Source: Entophlyctis helioformis
Taxonomy: Eukaryota; Chytridiomycota; Chytridiomycetes; Chytridiales; Chytriomycetaceae
NCBI GenBank assembly: GCA_025526915.1
Contig: JAHLKH010000047.1
Coordinates: forward strand, 1 to 64,000
Direction: 5' to 3'
DNA: 64,000 nucleotides
The position numbers and the translations under genes were made by a program. Below the pieces are notes generated by a model that saw nothing but the letters and a program-made list of their open reading frames with translations, was not told the DNA's origin and ran no database searches. This document shows positions 10,860 to 21,970 of this stretch, in pieces. The first letter of the stretch is position 1; the number at the start of each line of letters is the position of its first letter.

Positions 10860-12217
10860 TCACGTGACTGCGAGCCTGGGCTTGGAGCGGCCTGTCCGCT
10901 CGTCTCCGATCCCATACGATAGCTTGAAGAGCCGCACCAGGTTATGGTAAAAGAACGACGCAGCAACCACATGGAACCCGCCCGCGCTCTCGCTCAGCTG
11001 CGCATACGACAGCGCGCGTCGCACATTGATCGGATCGGTGGATGTCCGAATGGTCAGGTACAACACAAACATCACCAGGCTCACAATATCCACCATGACG
11101 AACAGCGCCATCGCTGTAAACGTCAGGCGCAGCTGTGCATTGTACTTTCTCAGCTGCGGCTCCTTGATGGATGTGACTCGCTTGGACAGTCGCGCGGCGA
11201 AGAGTCCCATAGGCGAGTCAGCCACAACCGGTGCTGCTGCAATCGAGGCTGGCGAGTCGGCAGTGACGTCTGAACGTAGACCGGGCGACGATGCAACGAT
11301 CGAGTGCTGCCTTTCAGCGCCTTTGACGTGCGATCGCGTACCAAACTGCGCAGCGACCATCGACCTTGATCCGGCGGTTTCTGTTTCTGACATGTCTGGC
11401 GAAAGGCTTGATGCTGAGCTGTCAGGATCACCCTTGCCTTGACAGGATTTGCTGATCCGGAGCTTGAGAATGCCTTTGCTGATCTTGTTGATGTGGTTTG
11501 CAACGTACACGTTGTGCGCGCATCCCGTGATGATGAACCAGAGCCACCTGCCCATCCCAAGGGAATCAATCGAATGACAGCATTCAGCAGTGGGCGGGTT
11601 GTGTATCCAACGCACCATAGGCCGATTGTTGTATAATACCACTGAACGGAACGTGTTGTCCATCAAGCAAGCCATGGACACGATTGTCAGCAAGACCGCT
11701 TAATGGAGGCAGAGGCAGACCCAAAATCCAATGCCAGGCATGCCTTTTCCACAATGAGTTCACCGATCGGCCAGACCCGAAAGATGTCCAGATACAGCGG
11801 CATGGCAAGCGTGCAGTGTGCAATGATGTGGATCTTCATGACGCGGTCGACAAACACTTTGGTCGCAGGGCTCGGCGGCAGAAAGACGTGCATGCCGTAC
11901 GTCTGCCCGACCACAAACCCAAACGATCCGAGGCCCTTGAAGACGTTGGAGAAGAGCTTCACGACCGGCACAAACACGAGATAGTTGCCCAGCACGTCGA
12001 GGATTTGTACAGCGATGGCGAAGAGGCCCGAGCAGAACTGGCTCGTGATGAGAACGGAGCGTTTGCCGGCGAGCATGCGCATGCCCACTTGCGTGGTTGT
12101 GACGGCTGCTCCGATGGCAGAGGCTATGACGATGGTGATGGTGATGTACTCGAGGGGCGATTCGAACCTTGGCCGGTTGGCATGCCGCAACTCGTCGTCT
12201 GCCACGAGGCCGGCCAT
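10860..12217 (-). CDS. Seven-transmembrane protein with long loop between TM5 and TM6 (paralogue A)
   Basis: Inferred exons 12217-11753, 11641-11616 (26-nt microexon) and 11547-10860 give about 392 aa. Hydrophobic helices: four in exon 1 (for example YITITIVIASAIGAAVTT and FCSGLFAIAVQILDVLG), one after the microexon (RWLWFIITGCAHNVYVAN), then a Ser-rich loop of about 120 residues and two more (TFTAMALFVMVDIVSLVMF; GFHVVAASFFYHNLVRLF). The layout matches the gene at 26952-28521, including the microexon coding WYYTTIGLW here and WYNLTSGLW there. A 7TM topology with a long third cytoplasmic loop suggests a receptor-like protein; ligand unknown. The first donor (GTGGAA at 11752) is weak and was chosen by comparison with the paralogue. 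Confidence 0.65.
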
Positions 12218-12616
12218 CCGAGACACGCTCCAATAGTTTGTGCAGTGGGAAACGCTCAAAACATCCGTACTTTCCAAAGGCGCCGTGATGACGTCACTTG
12301 GTTCGCAGACTCCATCTGGATCGCATTGACGAGCGTGCCCGGGCAAGTGGCGAGATGGAGCTGACCGGGACGCAATCATCCAGCAGTGGGCTGGTGCTGA
12401 GACAGAAGACGAAACGCGCAGGATCGGTGTGTGTGCTGGCAGGCAGGCTTCCACCAGAAGCAGCTGGATCTGTGGCAAGTGCAGGCGGATCTGTGGCAAG
12501 TGCAGCTGGGTCGGTCGCCGAAACAGCGGGCATGTATGGCACGCCAGCATGACGGTGCCAAGACAGCCCGGTCGTCGAGCAACACGCGTCGGTCAGCTTT
12601 GCCACTTGCGCGCAAC

Positions 12617-14697
12617 ATGTCCAGTGGTGCCCAAGCGCAGCAGCCGCTGGCCACGTTCAACGGCCACACCAACACGGTGTCGGCCCTGGCGGTCATCAAC
12701 GGCGTCCTGTACAGCGCCAGCAAGGACACCACCATCAAGGTACGGCCCTCGTCTCATTGCCGGCCGTGTTTGTCTGCCTGTATCTGCCTGCACCTGCCTG
12801 CACCTGCCTGTATCTGCCTCTATCTGCCTGCGGTTGCTGCACCCTTGCGGCGGAGGCCGGCACCGGCACCAGCTGCGGATGCGCTTCTGTGGGTGGTGTC
12901 GCAAGGCGTGCAGTGCCAACGGGCAAGCGGCTGTCCCGACCAAGAGTGTCTGCTCACCGACTCGTGTCCTGTCTGTTGCACACCCTCGCTCGCCCGTGCT
13001 GTCGGATGGACGCTTGGTGGGGATACTGCTGGGATGCTGGATACTGCTGGATACTGCTGGCATGGCTGGCATGGCTGGCATGCGTGCAGGAGTGGGACAT
13101 TGACAGCCGCGAGGTCAGACGCACGTTTGCCGGCCACAAGCGCTGGGTGCGGTCGCTGTATCCCGTTGTGCTCGACGCATCGCCGACCGGCCCTGCACAG
13201 CTCAAGATTGTCTCGGCGTCGTGGGACGACTCGCTGATTGTGTGGGATCTGCTAGCGCAAGACCCGAGCGTCGGGTTCCAGCATCTGACGGGCGGCCACG
13301 AGCTGGGCATCAACGCCGCGTGGTTTGACCCGGCCACCGACCGCATCTACTCGGGCAGCGACGATCGCTCCATCTGTGTCTGGGAGCCCACGACTGGCGC
13401 GCTTATTGACAGGCTCGACACGGACCAGAACGTCGTGTCGATGGTGGGCATCAGCACGGCATCGCCCGTGGATCCGGCCCATGGCGCGCCGGGTCTCGGC
13501 GAGAGCAGCATCCTGTTCACCGGCCTGAGCAACGGCAACATTGTGGTGTGGGACCTGCCTTCGGGCGAGAGCTTCGAGACGCTCACGGGCCACTCTGCCG
13601 AAGTCACCAGCCTCATTGTCGCGCACGGCTACCTGTTCTCGGCCGGCAACGACCAGGTGGTGTACCAGTGGGACCTCGGCAACTATTCGCGCGTCAAGGC
13701 GTTCTCGGGCCACACGGGCTACGTGTCGTCTCTGGCATGGTATGTTCCGCCGAATGGCGGCGATGGCGTGCTGGTCAGTGGCAGCTGGGACGGCACGGTG
13801 CGGATATGGGATCCCACCTCTGGCCGCTGCGTGCACAAGATCCAAGTGCACAACAAGAGTGTCGGCGCCGTCGAAGTCGACAACAGCCGGTCGATCCTGT
13901 TCACGGGAACAAGCGATGGTCTCATCAAGTCGTGGGATCTGGGTATGCAACGCTTGTTTATTGCCGCGTTTATTCATCCAGCTAGCTAGCTTGCTAGCCA
14001 GCCAGCCAGCCAGTCAGCGGCGCGCTAATCATGCCATTCTCCTTTTACAGGCGTGCTTGACGTGCCCTGCACGTCCCTGTCTGGCGAGCCTCTCCAGTCC
14101 TTCCATACCCCAAACAGCGGCACCAGTCCCCACATGCACGAGCAGCATCTGGCCATGCACCCCTTCCAGCCGCCGCCTGGATCTGGCCCTGGCACGACCA
14201 TGCCGCCGGGCATGTACGGCTACCACCCTGCATACGCACCTAGCATGCCACCGGGCATGTACGACTTTCCTCCCGCGATGGGCGGTCCTCATCCCGTTGG
14301 CCCGCCGTTCTACCCTGGCCACTATGTGAATCCCGTGTCGGCGTACTCGCCGCACATGCCCATGGCTCCCATGGTGCCGGGCCATGGACAGCAGCAGCCG
14401 CTCTACGCCGGCGGTGGTTTCGGCCATGGACACGGCATGCCGCCGGGCGGAGATCCCTCGCTCGCGGGCAGACATCCGCCGCCGCCTGCTGGTGCCGGCG
14501 CTGCTGCCGCTGCTGCGTTTGTGCCGTCTTCCAACGGGCATTCTGGCGCACATGGAGGCGGTGGTCCCGCGGGCGGATGGAGACCGCGTCCATCTCACGG
14601 CGGCCGTGGCGACCAAGTACCGCGTCCGTGCGTGTTCTTCCAGCGCGGAAACTGCCGGTTCGGCGAGCAGTGCCGCAACCTCCACGAGCCGTCGTAA
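12617..14697 (+). CDS. WD40 repeat protein with C-terminal CCCH zinc finger
   Basis: Exons 12617-12739, 13090-13942 and 14051-14697 give 540 aa. Residues about 10-320 form seven WD40 blades (for example TFNGHTNTVSALAV, SASWDDSLIVWDL, SGSWDGTVRIWDP, TGTSDGLIKSWDL). A Pro/Gly/His/Met-rich linker follows, then a single zinc finger at the extreme C-terminus, CVFFQRGNCRFGEQCRNLH (C-x7-C-x5-C-x3-H). CCCH fingers usually bind RNA, and the propeller offers a protein-interaction platform, so an mRNA-regulatory role is likely but unproven. Plant ZFWD proteins join the same modules in the opposite order. The first intron is long (350 nt) and full of short direct repeats. The gene is divergent from 7TM gene A. 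Confidence 0.85.
12740..13089 (+). repeat. 350-nt intron with short direct repeats
   Basis: Intron 1 of the WD40-CCCH gene contains a run of CTGCCTGTATCTGCCTG-type units (about 12775-12835) and tandem GGATACTGCTGG and CATGGCTGG units (about 13028-13082). Splicing GTACGG...GTGCAG keeps the frame (TIK to EWDIDSRE). No other gene is seen in it. Confidence 0.6.
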
Positions 14698-15080
14698 GCC
14701 GCGCCGCCGTCCTGTCTCCGTCTTGTCCCTCTGCCCGTCCCCGTCTGCGTTTCAATGAACCCCTCCTTTCGTCTGATGTTCCTTTCGTGAGATGCAGACC
14801 CTGGTCAACGAGACAGTGTTGACGGTAGCTGTCAACACGGCGGTCCGTGCTCGTCTGTCAATGATAGCGCGACTGTCCACGCTGCTTCAAACGTCGTGGT
14901 GACAACAGCCGTCGCCAGCTCAGCGGGCAGCTTGTCCTATCAACCAGCAGCCGTCACATCCTTCCTTCCAGTGCACATACGGCCATTGACCAGATCGGTC
15001 AGACTGGAGAGCAGTGTGGTTTTTTCATATTGTTTTTGGGGTTTGTCGGGATTGAGGTGGCAGTGTGGTGGTTGCACACA
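14698..15080. other. Intergenic spacer between WD40-CCCH gene and U2 snRNA
   Basis: About 380 bp without a convincing reading frame. It should hold the 3' untranslated region of the WD40-CCCH gene and the 3' flank of the minus-strand U2 gene. A T-rich stretch lies near 15018-15036. Nothing else is recognised. Confidence 0.4.
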
Positions 15081-15268
15081 CTCGGCGTCAGCTCCAGGTA
15101 GTGCGATAGGAGCGACACCAGTGCCCGAGCGAGCGCTGCAAGCAACGACCCGCAAGGACCCGAGTCAAAAATAAGTTTGACAACAAACGGGACGAATCCC
15201 GAGTTTCAGTTGTCACACTGAAAAGAACAGATACTACACTTGATCTTAGCCAATAGGCCTGAGAGGAT
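15081..15268 (-). ncRNA. U2: U2 spliceosomal snRNA
   Basis: Reading the minus strand from 15268, the near-universal U2 5' region is present: GGCTAAGATCAAGTG, then the branch-point recognition stretch TGTAGTATCTGTTCTT. Stem-loop IIa follows as TTTCAGT-GTGACA-ACTGAAA, then a stem CGGGA-TTCG-TCCCG (IIb), then an Sm site ATTTTTG (15172-15166). The last hairpin (about 15121-15084) has stem GCTCC/GGAGC around TATCGCACTACCT, matching the U2B''/A' loop. The length of about 188 nt equals typical U2. The 3' end is approximate. Confidence 0.95.
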
Positions 15269-15300
15269 GCCGGGAAAGAGAGGCGCTGGAACTGCCTAGC

Positions 15301-15307
15301 TTTTATA
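15301..15307 (-). promoter_or_regulatory. TATA box of the U2 snRNA gene
   Basis: The minus strand reads GAGTATAAAAGC, with TATAAAA 33 nt upstream of the inferred U2 5' end at 15268, a normal TATA-to-start spacing. This independently supports the chosen start of the RNA. Confidence 0.7.
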
Positions 15308-15554
15308 CTCGCTTGGCCGTGCTGCTGCGGACGGACGCGTGCTGTGCATTGATTGCGGTTGTGGGATTGGTTCGTCGGTCGAGTCGACGTGGCTCGAACG
15401 AGTCGAGTGACGTTCAAGGCAGTCTGGCAGAACAGGGCAGAGCAGAGAAGGTAGAGCTGACGGGCACTATGAACGCGCACAGGCGAGTGGATGTGGACGA
15501 ACAAGGTGGTATGTATTGGATGTAAAGATGTACAGGAGAGAAAGAAAGAGGTGC

Positions 15555-16872
15555 TCAAGGCAGAGACTGGAGGATCTGCGACGAGATGGGGTAGCAACGA
15601 CGCTGCCACTGCGAGTGTGCGAGCGAGACGACCTGCTCAAACGAGTGCTTGTGGAGGCGCGGCGGCTGCGAGTGCGGCTCGAATGACGAGTGCGACTGGG
15701 ACGACCAACGGCTTGCCTGCATGGGGTCAGCGTCACAGACATCGGCATCGGCAGAGCATGCAGACACGGCACAACGAGCAGCAGGAGCAACACAGGCGGC
15801 AGCAGCAGACGCACAGGCACGACGCTCGCTGCCCTCACAGTCCGAGTCCAAGGCCATCACCAAGTGGTGAAAGCGAGGCAAGGAAGGCCTCTGCGGAGAG
15901 CGGTGCACAGACGCCGGCGTCGACACTGCAGTGCTGCAGCGCGAGGCCGGACGCGAGGGCACCGTTGCCGGCAGAGAGTCCCTGCCCGCTGCTGAATGGG
16001 CTTGGGGGCTGGAACTGGAAGAGCGAGGCGAGGTCGGCGCCCGTCCAGAAGGCACCCACTGCTGGGGATCTGCGAATGCTTCGGATTCGCAGGTGCCGGT
16101 GGACGGGTGTGCCTGTGCGGCTGCTGGAGCAGCGGCGGCGTTGGTGCTGGCGCTGGTTGTGCGGGCCAGCAGCAGTGGCGATGGCGACGCTGACGACGGC
16201 GATGTGTATGCAGACAGAGCGGAGGCAGACGCAGGCGGCGAGTGCAGCGAGGCGGGCAGCGGCAGCTGCAGCAGGTGGCTGTGGTTGTGGTCGCTGGTGG
16301 TGGTGGTGTTGCTGACGGGGGCCATGTGGTTGAAGGTGAAGGACGGCAGAAGCGGCGAGGCGATGTGACAGCGACGTTGCTGGCAAACTGATGGTGGCTG
16401 CACAGGCAAGTGGTTGCAAGTGCTGCATCGATGCCACCTGCGACAGCTGCGACGACAGAGCCTCGAGACGGTCCAGCAGCGCCTGGTTGGAGGACTCGAT
16501 GGCCTGCAGCCGGGCGGCCAGGGCGGCGTTGGAGCGGCGCAGGCTCTCGTTCTGGTCCTCGAGCTCGGCCATGCGCTGCTTCTTGCGGTCCCGCGACTCC
16601 TGCGCCGCCTCTCTGTTGCGCTGTGCACGGTCGCGGGCCTTGTCGTCCTTGCCCGCAGGGCCAGAGGTGCCAGCAGTGGAGCCAGCAGTGGAGCCAGCAG
16701 TGGAGCCGCCGTCTGACGAGGCAAGCGAGGCCTTGCGCTTGCGGCTGGCTGGTGCAGTGGCAGGCGGCGACGCAACGGGCGAGAGCATGTGGACGCCAGC
16801 AGGGTAGGGCAGCAGCGAGGGCTGTGTGGGCTGTGTGGCAGCGGCAGGGCGGATGGCGAGCGGCGACAGCAT
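15555..16872 (-). CDS. HAC1/XBP1-like bZIP transcription factor with a frame switch after the zipper
   Basis: Start Met at 16872 (an upstream in-frame Met at 16998 is less likely). The basic region RDRAQRNREAAQESRDRKK has the bZIP N-x7-R signature and resembles XBP1 (NR-x-AAQ-x-xRDRKK) more than AP-1. A leucine zipper (LEDQNESLRRSNAALAARL, LLDRLEALSSQL) follows. The bZIP frame stays open to a stop at 15835 (345 aa). A second frame, open from the zipper to 15555, gives a Ser/Thr/Pro-rich C-terminus. Removing 40 nt (16437-16398), 58 nt (16437-16380) or 25 nt (16425-16401) switches from one to the other, as in HAC1/XBP1 mRNAs processed by Ire1. The likely role is ER-stress transcription. Which excision occurs cannot be settled from sequence. 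Confidence 0.75.
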
Positions 16873-17279
16873 CGATGGTGGCAGCAGTGGGAGTGGAGCA
16901 GCGAGAGCAGTGGGAGTGGGATGGCCAGACAGGCAGGGGCAGCAGCGCTGCTTATGAAGGTGCTGGGCAGCGAGGAACGCGGCGTGGCAGGCGGCCAATC
17001 AGCGATGCCCACGGCGGCTGAAACGCGGCGCTCGCTGATTGGCTGGACACCGTGTGGCCTGCCTGGGCTGGCTGGCTGCCAAGCTGACGGTGTCTGTCCT
17101 AGTCGGTGCACGTCCGATGCAGCATCTGAGCATTGTGCGATTGTCCACCACCATTGTTTGTTGGCTGTTTTCGGCTCAGCGCAGCCCGCGATGGTCTCCT
17201 TGCAACTTCGAAACATTGAGACACACTCGCACAACTGCTCGCGCCAGTCGACAAGATACATTGCGATTGAACAACGGTC

Positions 17280-19445
17280 ATGCCATCGAACCAACAAGCA
17301 CCGCAGGCCGGCAAAGAGGCAGCCGTCCCACGCGATCCAGGAATCGCGTCGCACATGGCGTCCCTGTTGGCCAAGATCTGCAATGTCACAAGGGTTCCAC
17401 ATCGTGCGCAGCAAACAGATCAGCCGGAACAGCCAGATCAGATGGAACAGCCGCGGCAAGCAGCCATCCCTGGTGGGTCCAGCGGCATTGTCGCGACGAA
17501 AACCGTCCAAAAAGAGGCACAGCCAGGAACGCCACAACAGCAGCCAAATGCTGCAGGGACTGCGAACACTGCGAGGCGAAACGTCATTCCTCTGGTCGTG
17601 TCTGACGCCGGCGCCAACCATCTGTCGATTGAACAAACTCTCGTCAAGTTCACTGCAGGAACCCTTCCTGTCAAGCACCGCAGCATTGGGACGCGTCAAA
17701 ACGCTCATTGATGAGTTTGGTGCTGGCCCATGTGCTCTGCTTGTACCCACGTCGCCGGCCTTTGCACCACGCACAAGACTGTCAGACTATGTCATGGGTG
17801 CGTTCATTGGCAAAGGCGGGTTAGGCAAGGTGTACGCGGTCGTCCATATCCCCACTGGACTGGCTGTGAGTTGCGTGGCTGGCATGGCGCTTACAGTGCA
17901 TGGTCGATGGATGACTGGCTGGCTGGCTGGCTGACCGACGGGCTATGACCATGCACGGGACAGCTTGCATGCAAAGTGATTGAGAGAGTGTTGGATTGCT
18001 ATGGCAACCTGAGCAGGACGTGCTTGACACGCAACGCTCACGAAGTGCTTATCATCAAGGGCCACAAGGCGGCCAACACGATCACTTCGGTTGATGTCAT
18101 TGAGACTGTTCGCCTCGTGTTCATCATCATGCCGCATGTGAAGACGATTCGAAGCAGCATGGTGCTCAAGAAAGACCAGGCGTGGAGCGTGATTCGCAAA
18201 CTGTATGCCGGTCTGCATGCTTGCCACAAGGTGAGATGCATGCTAGATCGATGTCAGCACCTTGACAGCCCCAACCACTGAACACTTCTCGTGTCTCGCC
18301 CAACAGAGCGGCTTCTACCACCAGGATCTCAAGCCCATGAATGTTCTGGTGGACAAGGACATGAATGTCTACCTGGCAGACTTTGGGGCCGCACGGTTTG
18401 CCAGCCCATCCGAGCGTCTGTACTCGTCGTCTGGGTAAGCTGCCACTGCTACTGTTGCTGTCTCTGCGCGACGATGCTGACTTTTGACGCTTGCAATGCG
18501 AGTCCAGGACTCGGGCCTATGCTGCTCCCGAGATCACCGTCCCATTCAATGGGCACCGCGGCCCGACCACCGACATGTTCAGTTTTGGCCTCACGGCGTT
18601 CTTCTACCGCTACGGCCACGATCCGTTCCCCGTCCAGGACACGCCGGCGGTATGGAATCCGCCGCAAGGGCCACCATTGACCATCGATGACTACAGCAGC
18701 GACAAGATCCACTTTCCGATCTACGCCAGTAGCGGTGCGTTTGGCGGCTGACCGCGGGGCATGACGACGCAGAGCGCTGACGCGTTGGATATTGCCGTGC
18801 TGGTTGCTTTGCATAGATGAGATGACCTTTTTCGAGAGGGCCTTGGCAGTCAACCCCATCCACCGTCTCAATAGCCACGAGATCAAATCGGACCGGTATG
18901 TTGCGATCCATCCATCATCCATTCATTATGCTTCCAGTGCCCGACTGACATGTAATGTATTGCGTGTTGCTGGATCGTCGGATCGCTGCAGCTGGATCAC
19001 GCGCCACGGACAGTGCCCGCTGGTCGAGCTTGACCTCGTGGCGCGTCCCGCCACCGAGGAGCGACCAGACCACGCCACCATCATGGAGCTGATCTGCTGG
19101 CTCGACAGACTTGATATTCAGAGAGGCTGGCAGGGCGTCGATTATGTCGTTGAGTGTCTCGTCGACCCGTCCCACAGAATGAGCATTGTGCGGTCCGTGT
19201 ATCTGCTGCTCAAGCAAGTCAAGGCCGATCACGCCGCCTTTCTTGCGGCCGTGCATGACGAGCGCGAGCGCGCCAGATCTGTGCTCAAGGCTGACGAGAT
19301 GACCAGACCGTCGCCTGCTACACAGAGCTTGGACAGCCAGATGCCGGTCGTTGGTGCAAGCAAGGCAGCCATTCCAAAGGAAGCCATTCTGCAGCCGGCC
19401 GTGCTGGAAGTACCGTCGGCAAGTGGCAAGACACTGGAGAGGTGA
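17280..19445 (+). CDS. Protein kinase of non-RD type, unknown subfamily
   Basis: Exons 17280-17594, 17659-17865, 17964-18230, 18307-18434, 18508-18734, 18817-18895 and 18992-19445 give about 558 aa. Kinase motifs in order: GAFIGKGGLGKVYAVV (Gly loop), LACKVI (ATP Lys), NAHEVLIIKGH (helix C Glu), FYHQDLKPMNVLV (catalytic loop, HQD in place of HRD), LADFGAARF (DFG), AAPEI (APE), TDMFSFGLTAFF. Catalytic Lys, Asp, Asn and DFG are present, so it should be active but not controlled through the HRD Arg. The N-terminal 150 residues are Gln-rich and disordered. A C-terminal helical tail of about 130 residues is unassigned. The first intron (64 nt, GTCGTG donor) was chosen by frame and is the least certain. 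Confidence 0.75.
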
Positions 19446-19752
19446 GGCTCTTGAATGGATGCACGCCGGCTCGCGCATGTGTCTGCTGTGGTCTCACGCC
19501 TCGATCCGATCGCAGCAGCGCGAAGGCATCGCCGCCGTTCCAACTGGTCACGCGTAAGAAGGGCCGCAAGGCACACTGATTGCCACGAGCAGCCGTCTTT
19601 CTTCTGTGTGCCTCTTTCTTCCCCGTGCCTCTTCTCCATGCAGCCGTGGCCAAGCAGGCCAGACATAAACACGATCCGCTGCTGTCTTCTCTCGCCTTGC
19701 GTCTTTGCATCGACAGCGAACGCGCGCCGCACTTGCCGCCCGCCCCAACAAC
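19446..19752. other. Spacer with pyrimidine-rich tract before the acyl-CoA dehydrogenase gene
   Basis: A 307-bp spacer between two plus-strand genes. A C/T-rich stretch (about 19590-19635) lies 120-160 bp before the dehydrogenase start and may be part of its promoter or leader. No further gene is seen. Confidence 0.4.
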
Positions 19753-21883
19753 ATGTTTGCAAAGTCCGCTCTGTCGTCTGCCATGCGCCGCAGCTCTGTG
19801 CTCGCGGCCGCGTCTGCTGCCCGTCCCGTCGCTGCCCTCCGCTCTGTAAGCAGCGACCGCACGCCTGCCCCTGCCCCTGCCCTGCTGCCCCCTGCCCTGC
19901 TGCCCTGCTGCTCGGATTGCCCAAGCAGCGCATCGCATCGCACGGCCGCCGCGGCACCGCCGACGTGCAAGCACACTGACCCGGCCCGCCCTGCATCCAC
20001 GCCAACGCAACCAGGCCCGCTTCTCGTCCGAGGCGTCCGGTCTTGCCGAGGGCATCGGCTTTGGTCTCTCGGCCGACCAGAAGGAGCTGCAGGACCTCGC
20101 CCGCAAGTTCACCGCCAACGAGATTATCCCCAATGCAAGTAGCGCTGTCTCTCTGCCTGCCAGTCTGTCTCACAGCCTGCCTGTCTCGCTGGCTGTCGCT
20201 TGCCACGCATGATCCCGCCTGCTTGTCACGGCTGCTTGAGCACATGCTTGCGCATGCTTGAGCATGCCGTCGGCCGTGTGCGGCAGGAATGCAACAGCCA
20301 GCGACGTGCAGCGACGTGCAGCCGTAGAGACACTGCGCTGACCCGGCCCGTCTGTCCATCCTGCCTGCCTGTCTGCCCGTCTGCCCGTCTGCCGCATGCT
20401 CGCCTTTCACATGTCTGCACCGCACGTGTGGTCATGTGGACCTGGCGGACGATCCATGTCCCCTGCACGCAAACTCGTCTCCACGCATCCGCCACCTCCC
20501 TCGCAGGCCGCGCACCACGATCGCACGGGCGAGTACCCCACCGAGATCCTCAAGAAGGCGTGGGAGGTCGGACTTCTCAACCTGCACGTCCCCACCGAGT
20601 ACGGCGGTCCTGGTCTCGGCGTCCTTGACTGCGCCATTGTGAGCGAGGAGCTCGCCTATGGCTGCACAGGCATCCAGACCGCCGCCGAGGCAAACGGTCT
20701 CGCTGTACGTTGGTGGCTTTCCTTGGCGGCATTGATCGATCCGACGTCGCGCTGACTGTCGCATCCCACTGCATCCACTGCATCCCACGCTGCCGACGAT
20801 GAATGCGTGACGCTGGCGGTGCAGGAAGCACCAGTCATTCTTGCTGGCAACGACTTCCAGAAGAAAAAGTACCTTGGCCGCATGGCGGAGGAGCCCCTCA
20901 TGTGCGCGTACTGTGTGACCGAGCCTGGCGCTGGCTCGGATGTTGCTGGTGCAAAGACCAAGGCCGTCAAGAAGGGCGACAAGTGGGTCATCAACGGTAA
21001 GGCGGATTGCATGCCTTGACTGGACTGGTCTGGACCGACCGACCGATCGACTGACACTGTTTGCGGGATCAGGCAACAAGATGTGGATCACCAACGGTGG
21101 CAAGGCCAACTGGTACTTTGTCCTCGCGAGAACCGACGACACAGCCTCTGCGGGCAAGGGCTTCACCGGCTTCATCGTTGACGGCAACTCTCCAGGCATC
21201 ACTGTTGGCAAGAAGGAGATCAACATGGGACAGCGTGCGTCTGACACGCGCGGCATCACTTTTGAGGAGGTGGTTGTGCCCGACGAGAACCGTCTTGGCC
21301 CCGTTGGTGCCGGCTTCAAGATTGCCATGGGTGCCTTTGACACGACGCGTCCCCTTGTTGCCGCTGCCGCCACCGGTCTTGCCCGCCGTGCGCTGGAGGA
21401 GGCCACCAAGTACGCCATTGAGCGCAAGACGATGGGCAAGCCCATTGCCGAGCACCAGGCGATCGCCTTTATGCTTGCCGACATGGCCATTGGTGTCGAG
21501 GCTGCGCGCAACCTCGTGTGGAAGGCTGCATGGCTTCGCGACAACGGCCACCGCAACACGTACTACGCGTCCATGGCCAAGGCGTACGCCTCCGAGGTCG
21601 CCAACAAGAACGCCGCGGATGCTGTCCAGATCTTTGGCGGCAACGGCTTCAACTCCGAGTACCCCGTCGAGAAGCTCATGCGCGGTGAGTTGTGACTGCG
21701 TGTGACTGTCGTGACTGCTGTTGTGTGAGTACGTATCGGCGTGCATGCATGCTGACCCGCTGCGGCGTGCGTGGCCATTCTGTGACGGCAGACGCCAAGA
21801 TCTTTATGATCTACGAGGGAACCAGCCAGATCCAGCGTCTGATCATCTCGCGCACGCTCATTGACTCTGCCAAGTCGTCGTAG
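19753..21883 (+). CDS. ACADM: Mitochondrial medium-chain acyl-CoA dehydrogenase
   Basis: Six exons, 19753-19845, 20015-20134, 20507-20704, 20825-20996, 21073-21684 and 21792-21883, give 428 aa, near the usual length. An Ala/Arg/Ser-rich presequence ([20 protein letters not shown]) predicts mitochondrial import. FAD and substrate motifs are clear: [53 protein letters not shown] and the catalytic-Glu region [27 protein letters not shown] and [13 protein letters not shown] point to the medium-chain branch. It oxidises acyl-CoA to enoyl-CoA in beta-oxidation and passes electrons to ETF. Intron 2 (20135-20506) starts with GCAAGT, a GC-AG intron required by the length match to the family. Confidence 0.93.
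20135..20506 (+). other. GC-AG intron with GCAAGT donor, 372 nt
   Basis: The exon ends ATTATCCCCAAT and the intron starts GCAAGTAGCG, ending CCTCGCAG. The only nearby GT, four bases further in, would put the next exon out of frame. The GC donor gives [14 protein letters not shown], the same length as other medium-chain dehydrogenases. The interior has many CTGCCTGTCT-like repeats. Confidence 0.75.
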
Positions 21884-21970
21884 GCTTGTCTGCGAGTGCA
21901 GGGCGTGTGACCTTTGGGGAGCCTTGAATAAATCCGGGTTCGACACCGCTTGGCGTTGTTACCAACAATC

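Noticed and set aside
15873..17774. Long minus-strand frame upstream of the zipper (part of a 739-codon frame)
   Set aside because: It overlaps the bZIP coding frame and the kinase first exon on the other strand, with low-complexity Leu/Pro/Ser sequence. Only its 3' part, after the frame switch, is credible.
21934..21950. GGGTTCGACACCGC resembling a tRNA T-arm
   Set aside because: No matching acceptor, D or anticodon stems can be built around it.
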